Positions 26,645 through 36,767 are shown, counted from the stretch's first letter. The stretch: DNA of 64,000 nucleotides from Micromonospora peucetia (GCF_900091625.1 NZ_FMIC01000002.1:6634001-6698000), one strand, 5' to 3'. Notes: generated by a model from the letters alone, not told the origin. Numbers and translations: made by a program.

Positions 26645-27304
26645 TTAGCGACCGCTCATCTGGCCCCCGGCGTTGAGGTAGGCGAGGACGGCGAGGACGC
26701 GGCGATGGCCGCTGTCGGTCACGGCGAGACCGAGCTTGGCGAAGATGTTGCCGATGTGCTTGTGGACAGCGTTGTCGGTGATAACCAGCTGCGTTGCGAT
26801 CGCGTTGTTGTCGTGACCCTGTGCCATCAATGCGAGCACCTCGCGTTCGCGTGGGGTGAGGGCGGCGATCGGGTCGCCGGCGCGTTGGACGAGCTGGGCG
26901 ATGACCTCGGCATCCATCGCGGTACCACCGGCGGCGACGCGGCGCAGCGCGTCGACGAACCCGTCCACCCGGCTGACCCGGTCCTTCAGGAGATAGCCGA
27001 CGCCACCTCCGGTGGTGGAGAGCAGTTCGGCGGCGTACTGCTGCTCGACATATTGCGACAACACCAGGACCGGCAGGCCGGGATGCTCCCGGCGGGCCTG
27101 CAGGGCGGCACGGATACCTTCGTCGCGAAACGACGGCGGCAGCCGGACATCGACGATTGTGACGTCGGGCCGGTGCTCCCGCACGGCAGTGAGGAAACCC
27201 GCCGCATCCTCGGCGATGGCGGCGATCTGGAAGCCCGCTCGGCCCAGCAGCAGTTCCAGCCCGGTGGACAGCAGCACGTTGTCTTCGGCGATCACCACCC
27301 GCAC
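26645..27304 (-). CDS. NarL/FixJ-family response regulator
   Basis: 219 residues. The receiver domain has acidic residues in IAEDNVLL and phospho-acceptor Asp in VTIVDVRLPP, with Lys in GYLLKDRV. The LuxR-type HTH follows (LTPREREVLALMAQGHDNNAIATQLVITDNAVHKHIGNIFAKLGL). It overlaps the kinase gene by 13 bases, so the pair is co-transcribed. Confidence 0.92.
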   Translation of the reverse strand: MRVVIAEDNVLLSTGLELLLGRAGFQIAAIAEDAAGFLTAVREHRPDVTIVDVRLPPSFRDEGIRAALQARREHPGLPVLVLSQYVEQQYAAELLSTTGGGVGYLLKDRVSRVDGFVDALRRVAAGGTAMDAEVIAQLVQRAGDPIAALTPREREVLALMAQGHDNNAIATQLVITDNAVHKHIGNIFAKLGLAVTDSGHRRVLAVLAYLNAGGQMSGR

Positions 27305-28497
27305 GGCAGCTCCACGGTGATGGCCGTCGGCCCGCCGGCCGGACTGTCGACCTCGACGGTGCCGTCGAGCGCGAGTACCCGGCGCCGTATCCCGGCGATG
27401 CCGGTGCCCCGCCGATCGTCGGCACCGCCGGTACCGTTGTCAGTGATCGCCACCGACAACCGGTCCGCCGTGCGGCTCACCCGTACGCCGGCCGCGGTCG
27501 CCTGGCTGTGTTTGGTGACGTTGGTGAGTGCCTCGGCGACGGTGAAGTAGACAACGGCCTCCACAGCCGGCGGGACCCGTTCGAGGTCGCCGATGTCCAG
27601 CCGGGTTGGCACGCCGCAGCCGGTGGCCACGGCGGTCAGGGCACCGTCGAGGCCCCGATCGGCGAGAATCGGCGGATAGACGGAGCGGATCACCTCGCGC
27701 AGTTCGGTCATCGCCTCTTCGGTTCCTTCGTGTGCGTCCCGGAGAAGTCCTTCCACGAACTGCTCGTCCCGCGGATTGTCGGAGAACGCCTGCCGGGCCA
27801 CGGCCAGCCGCATCGCGATGGCCACCAGCCGGGCCTGGGTGCCGTCGTGCAGGTCGCGTTCGATCCGGCGCAGCTCCGCGCCGTGCGCGTCGAGCACGTC
27901 CGCTCGGGTGCGGGTCAACACGGCGACCCGTTCGGCGAGCTGGTCGTTCGTCGAGTGCGACAGCACCACCAGGCAAATTCGGGCGTGTGCGCGAGCGATC
28001 GGTGCGAAGCCCACGTACGCCAGCCCGGTGAGGAGGAGGATCTGCAGTGGACCGAGGGTGAGGGCTGTCGCCCAGCCGGTCACCGGAACGTCGATGAACA
28101 GCCGTGGCCGGTCCTCCGGCCTGAACGCCCACCACAGCGGTGTGGCGATCAAGGCGACGACGATGTTGCCCGCGCATAGCAGCGCGGGCAGGCCAAACAC
28201 CACCCCAGTCAGCGCGTTCACCGGCAGCCACAGCAGGGCGCGGGAGGTGCGGACCGTGGCCGAATCGGCCCATGCCCGGCGCCCTGTCGCGCGCAGAGCA
28301 GGACGCGATGCAAACGGCGCGCCGAGCAGCCGGCCGGCACGGTAACGGTGCCAGTCCGCCCACAGCCGGGACGGCCGCGGGATGCACAGCAGCGGCAGCG
28401 TGAGCACCGTGGCGACCCCGGAGAGTAGCGAGCCCAGCAGGTAGACCCCGCAACGCCGCACCCACACCCATCGTCCCCATCGTCGACTCGACGTCAC
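27292..28497 (-). CDS. NarL-type sensor histidine kinase
   Basis: 401 residues. About four membrane helices in the N-terminal half form a compact sensor with short loops. The dimerisation motif ELRRIERDLHDGTQARLVAI holds the phospho-accepting His. The HATPase domain carries VAEALTNVTKHS (N box) and DNGTGG/GTGIAGIRRRV (G boxes). The GTG at 28497 is preceded by GGAAAGGACAT; a longer frame upstream is unlikely. The partner regulator is at 26645-27304. Confidence 0.9.
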   Translation of the reverse strand: MTSSRRWGRWVWVRRCGVYLLGSLLSGVATVLTLPLLCIPRPSRLWADWHRYRAGRLLGAPFASRPALRATGRRAWADSATVRTSRALLWLPVNALTGVVFGLPALLCAGNIVVALIATPLWWAFRPEDRPRLFIDVPVTGWATALTLGPLQILLLTGLAYVGFAPIARAHARICLVVLSHSTNDQLAERVAVLTRTRADVLDAHGAELRRIERDLHDGTQARLVAIAMRLAVARQAFSDNPRDEQFVEGLLRDAHEGTEEAMTELREVIRSVYPPILADRGLDGALTAVATGCGVPTRLDIGDLERVPPAVEAVVYFTVAEALTNVTKHSQATAAGVRVSRTADRLSVAITDNGTGGADDRRGTGIAGIRRRVLALDGTVEVDSPAGGPTAITVELPCGW

Positions 28498-28921
28498 AGG
28501 ATGTCCTTTCCCTGTACCCGCCGAGGCAGCTCGCCTTGTCGACACGGCGTCAAGTCTGCCCGGTGGCCGCCGCCCGTGCCATGACAGGCAGCCGGCGGCC
28601 AGCCAGCGACGCAGCGGATCGGTGAGCGATGTGACGACGACCACAGCTCAAGCAGTTCGGCATCATCCACCGCGCTCAAAGTACAGAGCCAGCGAAACGA
28701 GTACACGCGTGCCACGATGCCAACATCAGCGCGTGCTTCTGCCGCAGTCCGTTGCCCGACCGACTCAGTGTGAGCATCGGAAACGGAACGCTGGCGCGCT
28801 CACCGCACGATATCGGCGCGGTTGGTGCTCCGACGTGTGTGTCTGGCGTACCTAGCGCTGCACTGGAAGCCGTACGCCGACAACCGGATGATCTATAGCG
28901 GCCCGCCGACAAGACACGCTG
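28498..28921. other. Intergenic region, no recognisable gene
   Basis: About 420 bases upstream of the sensor kinase gene. It should contain the promoter of the two-component operon. No frame here shows family similarity. Confidence 0.35.
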
Positions 28922-29107
28922 GAACTTGACAGGGAAGTGGGATGCCCGTTCCCCGACGACCGCTTCTGGGCCGACCTGAAGCCCACAGTCCAGCCGAGTG
29001 GGCGGACGCCGTCGCCTTCGACCACGCGATCCGAGACGGCTCCGCGCGGGCCACCGCCGACGGTGGTCTCTACAAGAATCCGGGGCGGTTCAGCGTCGGT
29101 TCGGCCT
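28922..29107 (+). pseudogene. PAPS-reductase-like protein, C-terminal remnant
   Basis: Reads REVGCPFPDDRFWADLK, then shifts frame and continues EWADAVAFDHAIRDGSARAT. Both parts match the C-terminal half of phage- or element-borne phosphoadenosine phosphosulfate reductase-like proteins (CxGCPF...EWADAVAFDHAIR). The remainder is absent. It is a relic of past mobile DNA. Confidence 0.6.
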
Positions 29108-29129
29108 GAAGATCGGCTTCTGCACGATC

Positions 29130-29435
29130 TGTGATTGCGCGGATCTTCGTCTGTGCACGGGTTCACGGCCTTCTGCGGGCGTGACAGCTTCGGTCGGAAG
29201 CAGCCGGGGGAACCGAGCCGGCTGCGACCTGCCGGGCTCCGCTGCCCCGCTTGATCGGGGTGCGCACGCTGCCGTGGGCTCCCCGGGTGGCCCCTTGCCG
29301 GTGAAAGTCATCGCGTCTGTCCTGGTCAATGCCACGATGATGCCGTGTGTGCGGGCTGCGGTCGGGTCGTGGACCGCATCTCGGTGAAGCCCGGACGAGG
29401 CGGCCGGTGGCGGCGATCATGAACTGCACGTTCAC
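29130..29435 (-). pseudogene. IS5-type transposase remnant
   Basis: On the minus strand, VNVQFMIAATGRLVRASPR and, in a shifted frame, TAARTHGIIVALTRTDAMTF resemble the DDE region of IS5-type transposases (NVQ...G.L...SP..., RTHGII.AL). At least one frameshift is present and neither end is intact. Confidence 0.55.
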
Positions 29436-29507
29436 GCCGTGTCACTGTTTGTGAGAAGTGACTCTGTGGGGATGGGACGGCGTGGAAGTCTCCTAGAGTG
29501 GTTGTTC

Positions 29508-32207
29508 GTGCTTTACGGCAGGTCGGCGGAGGTCAGCGCACTCGACGAGGTGATCGCGCGGGCTCGCGACGGCGTTGGTGGTGCGGTGGTGTTACGGGGC
29601 GAGGCAGGCGTGGGCAAGACGGCCCTGCTCGACGCGGCGGCCGTGCGGGGCGGCGCGATGCGTGTGCTGCGGACCACCGGCGTCGAGGCTGAGACCGACC
29701 TCGCGTTCGCAGCGCTGCACCAGGTGCTGTGGCCGGTCACCGGCATGCTCGACGCGCTGCCCGAACCGCAGCACGACGCGGTGTGCGCGGCGCTGGGGCT
29801 CGCCGCGGGCACCGCCGGCGATCGGTACCTGCTGGGCGCTGGCGTGCTTTCGCTGTTGGCCGAAGCCGCCGCGCCGGACGGGCTGATCTGCGTGGTCGAC
29901 GACTTCCAGTGGATCGACCAGGCATCGGCCGACGCATTGCTGTTCGCCGCCAGGCGGCTGGCGACCGAAAAGATCGCGATGCTGTTCGCCGTGCGCGGGG
30001 ACGCTCCGGTCAAGGATGTGCCGCTGACGGTGGAGGTGCGTGGCCTGCCCGGAGCCGCCGCGGCCGAGATGCTGGAGTCCCGCGGCGCTGTGCAGCCCCG
30101 TGTGGCGCGGGAACTCGTCACGCTGACCCGCGCGAACCCGCTCGCGCTGGGCGAGATCGCCGCCCGCCTGACACCCGCGCAACTCGCCGGACGCGAACCG
30201 CTGCCCGACCCACTGCCCGGCGGGGCCCGGCTGTTCGGCGATCGGGTGGCTGCGTTGTCCGCCGCTGCCTGGCTGCTCGCTCTGGTCGCCGCCGTGGAGG
30301 CTGACCTCGACCTGGTCCTGCGCGCCACCGACCGGTTGTCCGCCGAGCGAACGGTACGGCCCGGAGAGAACACGGGGGCGTGGACCGGGCGGATGGCGCT
30401 GGCCGAGCTGGAGGAGTCCGGGCTGGCCGAGATCTCGGGCCCGCGCGTGCGCTTCCGTCATCCGCTCATCCGGTCGGCGGTGCACGAGGCGGCCACCCCG
30501 GCCAGGATCCGCCGGGTGCATGCCGTACTGGCGGAACTCACCGAGGGTGACCGTCGCGCCTGGCACCTGGCCGGAGCCGCCATGGGCCAGGACGAGCGGG
30601 CCGCCACCGAGTTGGTGACCGCCGCGGAGCTGGCGCGCGACCGCGGTGGGTACGGCACCGCTGCCGCCGCCCTGGCCCGGGCCGCCGAGCTGACCCCCGA
30701 GCCGCGCACCCGAGCCGCCCGCCTGAAGGACGCCGCCGTCGCGGCCTGGCTCGGTGGCCGCCCGGGACAGGCGGAGTCGCTGCTGGCCGAGGCCCGTGAC
30801 CAGGCTGGCGCGGATGCCGGCCTCACCATGGAGATCGCCCAGCTCAGGGGCAGATTCGAGCTGAACTCCGGCAACGCCACCGAGGCCGTGCGGATCCTGG
30901 CCGCAGGCGACAGCCTGGAGATGCTGGCCGATGCCGCGGAGGCCGCCTCGTACGTCGGCGACACGGCGGCCATCATCGAGCTCGGGCGGAGGGCGGCAGC
31001 GCACCGCGAGGGATTCTTGCGGGACACGGTGGCCGGGATCGGCCTGACGCTGGATGGCGACGCTGCCGGGCCGGGTCTGCTGCGGCGGGCGCTGGCGCGC
31101 GTCGGCGAACTGGGGGAGGCGGCGGAGTACCTGTGGGCGGCGGCCGCGGCCAGCCAACTGGGCGAGTCGGATCTGGCGACCGAGATGGCCGAGCGGGCCG
31201 GACGGGTGGCCAGGGTGTCGGGGATGACCGGGCAACTGCCGGTCGTGCTGGAGTTCGTGGCGACGGCCGACCGCATCGCCGGGCGGCTGGCAAGCAGCCA
31301 GGCCATCTCCGAGGAGGGCCTGGAACTGGCCCGCGAGGCCGGCTACGAGAACACCGTGGCCGCACACCTGGCCAACCTGGCGGTCCTGGCGGCGCTGCGA
31401 GGCGAGGAGGAGACCTGCGAACGGCAGGCTCGCGAGGCGCTGGCCATCGCCATACCCCACCGGGTGGGTCTGCGGGCAGGCGTCGCCACGTACGCGCTGG
31501 CGCTGCTCGACCTGTGCCTGGGACGCTACGCGACGGCGCACGACCGCTTCACGGCCATCGCCGCAGCGGGACCGGGTGTCGGGCATCCCACCGTGGTGTG
31601 GCGGACGGCGCCGGATCGCGTCGAGGCCGCCGTGGGCGCGGGCGACGAGGTGGGTGCGCGGGCGGCGCTCGCGGCGTACGAGCGATGGTCGGCGCACGCC
31701 GCGACGCCCGAGTCGCGCGCCCTGCTGGCCCGTTGCCGGGGCTTGGCCGAGTCGTCCGAGGACGCCTTCGGCGAGGCGTTGCGGCTGCACACCAACCCGT
31801 TCGAGGCGGCCAGGACGGCTCTGCTGCTGGGTGAGCGCCTGCGCCGCGCGCAGCGGCCGGGCGACGCGCGGGCGCATCTGCGGATGGCGTGGGAGACGTT
31901 CGAGCGGGCAGGCGCGAGGCCCTGGGCGAGGCGCGCACAAGGTGAGCTGCGGGCGGCGGGCGAGAGCGGGCAGGCCCCGGGCTGGGCCGTGCTGGACGCG
32001 CTGACCCCGCAGGAGTTGCGCATCGCGGGCCTGGTCGCCGACGGGTTGTCGAGCAAGCAGATCGCCGCCCAACTGTTCCTGAGCCCCCGCACGGTCGAGT
32101 ACCACCTGTACAAGATCTATCCGAAGCTGGGCATCGGCTCCCGCACGGAACTGGCGCGACTAGTAGTTCTACAGAAGGCACCCGCGACGGAAGAGGACAT
32201 GCTCTGA
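29508..32207 (+). CDS. Large ATP-binding LuxR-family regulator (LAL)
   Basis: 899 residues from GTG 29508. It opens with LYGRSAEVSALDEVIARA, Walker A RGEAGVGKTALLDAA and Walker B LICVVDDFQWIDQASADALL, followed by a long helical repeat domain. The C-terminal LuxR HTH is LTPQELRIAGLVADGLSSKQIAAQLFLSPRTVEYHL. LAL proteins typically activate secondary-metabolite or transport genes. The adjoining hydrolase gene starts 3 bases after the stop and is probably co-transcribed. A longer upstream frame (to 29439) is possible but weaker. Confidence 0.9.
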   Translation: MLYGRSAEVSALDEVIARARDGVGGAVVLRGEAGVGKTALLDAAAVRGGAMRVLRTTGVEAETDLAFAALHQVLWPVTGMLDALPEPQHDAVCAALGLAAGTAGDRYLLGAGVLSLLAEAAAPDGLICVVDDFQWIDQASADALLFAARRLATEKIAMLFAVRGDAPVKDVPLTVEVRGLPGAAAAEMLESRGAVQPRVARELVTLTRANPLALGEIAARLTPAQLAGREPLPDPLPGGARLFGDRVAALSAAAWLLALVAAVEADLDLVLRATDRLSAERTVRPGENTGAWTGRMALAELEESGLAEISGPRVRFRHPLIRSAVHEAATPARIRRVHAVLAELTEGDRRAWHLAGAAMGQDERAATELVTAAELARDRGGYGTAAAALARAAELTPEPRTRAARLKDAAVAAWLGGRPGQAESLLAEARDQAGADAGLTMEIAQLRGRFELNSGNATEAVRILAAGDSLEMLADAAEAASYVGDTAAIIELGRRAAAHREGFLRDTVAGIGLTLDGDAAGPGLLRRALARVGELGEAAEYLWAAAAASQLGESDLATEMAERAGRVARVSGMTGQLPVVLEFVATADRIAGRLASSQAISEEGLELAREAGYENTVAAHLANLAVLAALRGEEETCERQAREALAIAIPHRVGLRAGVATYALALLDLCLGRYATAHDRFTAIAAAGPGVGHPTVVWRTAPDRVEAAVGAGDEVGARAALAAYERWSAHAATPESRALLARCRGLAESSEDAFGEALRLHTNPFEAARTALLLGERLRRAQRPGDARAHLRMAWETFERAGARPWARRAQGELRAAGESGQAPGWAVLDALTPQELRIAGLVADGLSSKQIAAQLFLSPRTVEYHLYKIYPKLGIGSRTELARLVVLQKAPATEEDML

Positions 32208-32210
32208 GAC

Positions 32211-33089
32211 ATGACTGAGGTGAACATCTGGAGTGAAGAGTTCGGCGCCGTCACGGATGCGCCGATCCTGTTGATCATGGGGTCGATGTCGCAGGGCGTC
32301 CTGTGGCCGGACGAGTTCGTCGGCCGCCTTGTCGCTGGAGGCCGCCGCGTGATCCGGTACGACCACCGTGACACCGGCATGTCGGGCACGGTCGACTTCG
32401 CGGCGCAGCCGTACACGTGGGACGACATCAAGAACGACGTGTACCGCGTGCTGGACAACCACGGCCTGGAGAGCGCCCACCTGGTCTGCCACTCGGCCGG
32501 CGGGCTGCTCGGCCAGTTCATCGCGGTGGAGCGGCCGGAGCGGGTACGCTCGCTGACTGTCATCGGCTCCTCGCCGCTCGGCGGCGGCGAAGGTCAGGTG
32601 ATCATGCGGGCTCTGCTGGGGCAGCCGCAGCCTGACGACAGCCTGCCCGAGCCGGCGCCGGAGTTCGTGGCCTTCTACCGGTCGCTGATGACCGCCGCAC
32701 CGCCAGCGGACCGGCGCGCCCAGATCAACAGCATGATCGCCGAACAGCGCGTGCTGCACGGCACCGGGCTGCCGTTCGACGAGGACGCGGCGCGCCGGCT
32801 ACAGGAACGAATCTACGATCGGGCCCGCGACCTGACGGCGGTAACCAACCACCGGCTGGCCGCAGCGGCCAACCCGGACTTCGAGCCGGCGGGCGTGCTG
32901 CACCAACTGAAGGCGCCCACGCTGGTCATCGAGGGCAGCCACGAGCCGGTCAAGCCGGGCCACGGCGCGATCATCGCCGAACAGATCCCGGGAGCGCGGC
33001 TGATGATCACGGCGGGCATGGGGCACACGCTGCCGCCGGAGGTGCACGAGGAACTGGCCGCCGCCATCCTCACGCACACAACCGAGTGA
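32211..33089 (+). CDS. Alpha/beta hydrolase
   Basis: 292 residues. The oxyanion region is ILLIMGSMSQG, the nucleophile elbow is CHSAGG (Ser within VCHSAGGLLGQF), and the catalytic His probably lies in GMGHTLPPEV. An Asp/Glu lies near VIEGSHEPV. The family includes esterases and epoxide or lactone hydrolases; the substrate is unknown. It follows the LAL regulator by 3 bases. Confidence 0.88.
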   Translation: MTEVNIWSEEFGAVTDAPILLIMGSMSQGVLWPDEFVGRLVAGGRRVIRYDHRDTGMSGTVDFAAQPYTWDDIKNDVYRVLDNHGLESAHLVCHSAGGLLGQFIAVERPERVRSLTVIGSSPLGGGEGQVIMRALLGQPQPDDSLPEPAPEFVAFYRSLMTAAPPADRRAQINSMIAEQRVLHGTGLPFDEDAARRLQERIYDRARDLTAVTNHRLAAAANPDFEPAGVLHQLKAPTLVIEGSHEPVKPGHGAIIAEQIPGARLMITAGMGHTLPPEVHEELAAAILTHTTE

Positions 33090-33344
33090 TAGCTCATCCG
33101 ACTGGACAGAACGGTGAACTGGTGGTGGGAGAGCGGAGCCGAACGAACGTCGCTCTGCCGTAGCAGCGGGCTACTGCTGGCGTGCCGTCACTCAGATGGC
33201 CGCTCGGCGGCCAGTGCATTTCGTTGTGTACACGCTCCCCGGCAACCCGCTTCGACGTCCTGTCGCACGGACGAGATCCGCGGCCTGATTGACGAATAGT
33301 GCGGTCGAATTGACCGGTCTGCCGTTCCTTGCCGGAAAGAGACG

Positions 33345-34103
33345 ATGCAAGTGTTCGATTCTGTCCCAGCCGTTGAGGTAACTGACCTCGCCCAGCGTTT
33401 CGGCGCTGTACTCGCCGTCGACCGGGTCAGCTTGAGCATCCCATCGGGAATGTGCTACGGCATCGTCGGCCCGAACGGGGCCGGCAAGACCACCATGCTG
33501 ACGGCCATGTGCGGGTTGCGGGAGCCGACCTCCGGCACGATCAGGATCGCCGGTCATGACCTGCGAACCGATCGGCAAGCCGCGCTCGCCCAGCTCGGAA
33601 TCATGATGGACGGGCTGTCGCTACCCGAACGGCTGACCGCCACCGAGGTGCTGCGGTACAGCGCCGGGCTGCGTGGGCTGGATGACAGCTGGCGGGTCCG
33701 CGCCGAGGACCTGCTGGAGATCCTTGGCCTCGACGCTACTCCACGCGCGCTGATCGTGGAGTATTCCACCGGTATGCGCAAAAAGATCAATCTGGCGCTG
33801 GCGATGCTGCACCGCCCCCGGGTGCTGGTCCTCGACGAGCCGTTCGAGGCAATCGACCCGGTCTCGGCCCGCTCCATCGAACAGGTGCTCACACAGTACG
33901 TCGCCGCCGGCGGCACGGTGGTCATGTCGAGCCACATGATGGACTTCGTCGAACGCAACTGCCGCCGGGTGGCGTTGGTGGCCGGTGGCCGGGTGTTGGT
34001 CGAGGGGCCGGTAGACGAGGTGGCAGCGAACGGGACGCTCAACGAACGTTTCGTCGAGCTGGTCGGCGCCGATCCGGTCCGCCCGCTGAGGTGGCTGACA
34101 TGA
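33345..34103 (+). CDS. ABC transporter ATP-binding protein (ABC-2 exporter type)
   Basis: 252 residues. It has Walker A GPNGAGKTT, Q-loop near GIMMDGLSLPERLTATE, signature EYSTGMRKKINLALAML (a variant of LSGGQ, typical of CcmA-type exporters), Walker B VLVLDEPFEAIDPVS and the His switch VMSSHMM. It probably powers the permease that overlaps its 3' end. The family exports drugs, lipids or peptides. Confidence 0.9.
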   Translation: MQVFDSVPAVEVTDLAQRFGAVLAVDRVSLSIPSGMCYGIVGPNGAGKTTMLTAMCGLREPTSGTIRIAGHDLRTDRQAALAQLGIMMDGLSLPERLTATEVLRYSAGLRGLDDSWRVRAEDLLEILGLDATPRALIVEYSTGMRKKINLALAMLHRPRVLVLDEPFEAIDPVSARSIEQVLTQYVAAGGTVVMSSHMMDFVERNCRRVALVAGGRVLVEGPVDEVAANGTLNERFVELVGADPVRPLRWLT

Positions 34104-35710
34104 CCCGAGCCCTGTTCGCGCTGAAGCTGCGCCTGCTCCGCAACGGCCCGCACAACGAGCGCGGATTCAGCCTGGTCACCGGTATGGCCCTGGCCGCGTT
34201 GGTGGTCATCGGCGCAGCAGTGGCCAACCGCGGACTGCTCCACGAAGGCTGGATCGCCGTGGCGCTCACCGGATGGGGAGGCATGTGGCTGTTCGGCCCT
34301 CTGACCCAGCCACGCCACGATCCGTCGGTCATCTCGCGCGACTGGTTACGCGGCTATCCGCTGCGGCCATGGCGCGCGGCTCGGGCTTTGTCCTGGACCG
34401 AGCTGCTGGGCGTCGGCCCGCTGGTCACGCTGACCTGTCTGTCGTCCCTGGTCGTGCTGGCCGCACCGGGCGGCCTGACGGCGGCCACGATCGGCGCGGT
34501 GGCGATGGTGGCACAGCTGTACCTGCTGGTCTGGGCGGGTAAGACGGTGGCGGCGATCGCGGCCTGGCTGTTGCAGACCCGGGCCGGGATGAGGCTGGCC
34601 GCCACCCAGACCGCCGTCATGCTCGCGCTGTCGTTCGCTGGCTGGGTGCCGATCGCGGCATGGTTGCTGCCCCGCCTCGGTCAGAGCGACACCACCCTGG
34701 TCCTCCCCACCTTCGGGCAGCTACCCGCGCCGATCATCGACGTGCTCGCCCTCCTGCCCACGGGATGGGGGTACCGCGCCGCGATCGCCGCCCGTGACAG
34801 CGCCGGGACGGAAGCGGTCGTCGTGCCGCTGATGGCCCTCCTGACCCTGGGTGCACTGCTGCACATGGGCTGGACCACCCTGACAGCGCGGGCCCTACGC
34901 CGCCCACCCCGCCTCGTGACGCCGCGACGCCCTCACGCACCGGGTCATGGGCTGTCGCTTCCGTTCACGACGCCGCAGGTGTCCGCTGTCGTCTCGCGAG
35001 AGCTGGTTACCTGGTCGCGGGATCCCGCGCGCGGTATGGAACTGCGTAGCGCCTGGCTGACCCCGCTGCTGATGGCGCTCATCATCGCGGTCACCGACTG
35101 GAGTTGGGCGCTGCCCCTCGTGGGTCCCGCGGCGGCGGTGTTCGGCGCGATGGTCGCGGTCAACACCTACGCCCTGGACGGCACGGCCCTGTGGCAGCTG
35201 CTCACCACACCGGGCGCCCTTCAGGCTGACGTACGCGGCCGGATGGCGGCATGGTTCTTGTTATTCGGCGTACCGTCGATCGTGCTGGCGGCCGTGTTGT
35301 GGGCCGTGACCCGCTCTCCACTGGGCGTCGTCGCCATCAGCGGCGCCATCGCCGCAGCCGCAGTGGCCTGCGCCGTGGCACCGCTGATCGCGCTCCTGAT
35401 GCCGGCTGTCGGCACCGATGCCCGCGATCGCCGCTACCCTGGACAACGAGCAGGCGATCCGACCGGTGGACAAATGACGATCTTCCCCGTGGTCCTGCTG
35501 GGCGCCATTCTCCCCGGCATCATCGGCGCCACCACCGGGGGTCACTTGTGGGCGCCGGTGCTCGCGGCCCTCCTGCTAGCCGCGGTCAGCCTCTCCCTGA
35601 CCCCCACCCTCACCGCGCGTCTGCTGCAGCGGCAAGGCGCCAGCCTGCTCGACGTGATGGTCTCCAGCGACGCTGCCCTGTTGCACCGCCCTGCAACGAG
35701 AGCACCCTAG
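34100..35710 (+). CDS. ABC-2-type transporter permease
   Basis: 536 residues with about ten to twelve predicted membrane helices, for example GMALAALVVIGAAVAN, LVTLTCLSSLVVLAA, IVLAAVLWAVT and VVLLGAILPGIIGATTGG. The ATG at 34100 overlaps the ATPase stop (ATGA). It forms an exporter with the ATPase at 33345-34103. No substrate can be inferred. An MTIFPVV-type start inside is not a separate gene. Confidence 0.85.
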   Translation: MTRALFALKLRLLRNGPHNERGFSLVTGMALAALVVIGAAVANRGLLHEGWIAVALTGWGGMWLFGPLTQPRHDPSVISRDWLRGYPLRPWRAARALSWTELLGVGPLVTLTCLSSLVVLAAPGGLTAATIGAVAMVAQLYLLVWAGKTVAAIAAWLLQTRAGMRLAATQTAVMLALSFAGWVPIAAWLLPRLGQSDTTLVLPTFGQLPAPIIDVLALLPTGWGYRAAIAARDSAGTEAVVVPLMALLTLGALLHMGWTTLTARALRRPPRLVTPRRPHAPGHGLSLPFTTPQVSAVVSRELVTWSRDPARGMELRSAWLTPLLMALIIAVTDWSWALPLVGPAAAVFGAMVAVNTYALDGTALWQLLTTPGALQADVRGRMAAWFLLFGVPSIVLAAVLWAVTRSPLGVVAISGAIAAAAVACAVAPLIALLMPAVGTDARDRRYPGQRAGDPTGGQMTIFPVVLLGAILPGIIGATTGGHLWAPVLAALLLAAVSLSLTPTLTARLLQRQGASLLDVMVSSDAALLHRPATRAP

Positions 35711-35760
35711 TACTGCCCTGTTACAGAGGTTGAATCGTCAGGGTTAGAGCGAGACGGGCG

Positions 35761-36726
35761 ATGCGCGAGGTGATGCGCGGCGACGCCGAGCCCGCCGCGC
35801 TGGCCGGCTTCCTGATCGCGCTGCGCGGCAAGGGAGAGACCGCCAACGAGATCAGCGGGCTGATCGAGGCAATCCTGTCCGAGGCCGTCGCGGTGCCGGT
35901 CGACCAAGATGCCGTCGACATCGTCGGCACCGGCGGCGACCAGGCACACATAGTCAACATCTCCACCATGGCCGCTCTCGTGGCCTGCGGAGCGGGCATC
36001 CCCGTCGTCAAGCACGGCGGCCGGGCCGTGTCGTCCAAATCCGGATCCGCCGACGTCCTCGCCGCCCTCGGCATCCCCCTGGACCTCACGCCCGACGCCG
36101 TCGCACGCTGCGTCCAGGAGGCCGGCATCGGCTACCTGTTCGCGCCCCGCTTCCACGCCGGACTGCACCACGCCGCACCGATCCGCCGCATTTTGGGAGT
36201 GCCCACTGTGATCAACTTCGTGGCGCCCCTGGTCAACCCGGCCCAGCCCAGGGCCGGCTGCATCGGCTGCGCCAACCTACCCCTCGCTCCGGTGCTGGCC
36301 CAGGTCCTCGCCGACCGGCGCAGCAGCGCCCTCGTGGTCCGTGGCCACGACGAGCTCGACGAAATCTCGACCGCCACCCCCACCCAAGTGTGGGTCGCGT
36401 CGGGCAAGACCGTGCGCGAGACCGTTCTCGACGCCGCCGACTTCGGCCTGCCCCGGTCTAAGGCCGGCGACCTGGCTGGCGGCGACGCCACCTACAACGC
36501 CAAGGTCGCCCATCGCGTCCTCGTCGGCGACCGCGGCCCCGTCCGCGACGCCGTGCTAGTCAACGCCGCCGCCGGGATCGCCGCCTACTGCGGCCTCGAC
36601 GGCGACCTCACCGCGGCCATCGGCGCCGGCCTGGCGGAGGCCACCCGGTCGATCGACTCCGGCGCCGCGCGCTCGGCCCTCGACCGCTGGGTCACCGTCG
36701 CGCAGGCCGCCAGCACCACCGGCTAA
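35761..36726 (+). CDS. trpD: Anthranilate phosphoribosyltransferase-like protein, short N-terminus
   Basis: 321 residues. The TrpD signatures are clear: [17 protein letters not shown] (phosphoribosyl pyrophosphate site), [19 protein letters not shown], and [28 protein letters not shown]. In TrpD this transfers phosphoribosyl from PRPP to anthranilate. The protein starts at [11 protein letters not shown], which corresponds to a site inside the usual N-terminal helical domain, so about 25-40 residues are missing compared with TrpD enzymes. An in-frame stop lies just upstream. It is not next to other trp genes, so it may be a recruited or partly decayed copy. Confidence 0.75.
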   Translation: MREVMRGDAEPAALAGFLIALRGKGETANEISGLIEAILSEAVAVPVDQDAVDIVGTGGDQAHIVNISTMAALVACGAGIPVVKHGGRAVSSKSGSADVLAALGIPLDLTPDAVARCVQEAGIGYLFAPRFHAGLHHAAPIRRILGVPTVINFVAPLVNPAQPRAGCIGCANLPLAPVLAQVLADRRSSALVVRGHDELDEISTATPTQVWVASGKTVRETVLDAADFGLPRSKAGDLAGGDATYNAKVAHRVLVGDRGPVRDAVLVNAAAGIAAYCGLDGDLTAAIGAGLAEATRSIDSGAARSALDRWVTVAQAASTTG

Positions 36727-36733
36727 ACGTCGG

Positions 36734-36767
36734 AGCCCGGTCGGTGGTCGACCGCCGGGGCCGGGCT
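36734..36767 (+). terminator. GC-rich hairpin after trpD-like gene
   Basis: AGCCCGG (36734-36740) pairs with CCGGGCT (36761-36767), and a GGTCGACC palindrome lies in the loop. It follows the stop codon by 8 bases. There is no U tract, as is common in high-GC actinobacteria. Confidence 0.5.

Noticed and set aside
29592..32105. Long minus-strand reading frame of 837 codons
   Set aside because: It is the shadow of the LAL regulator in high-GC DNA. It has Gln/Gly/His-rich composition, no domains and no ribosome site, whereas the plus strand has clear Walker and LuxR motifs.
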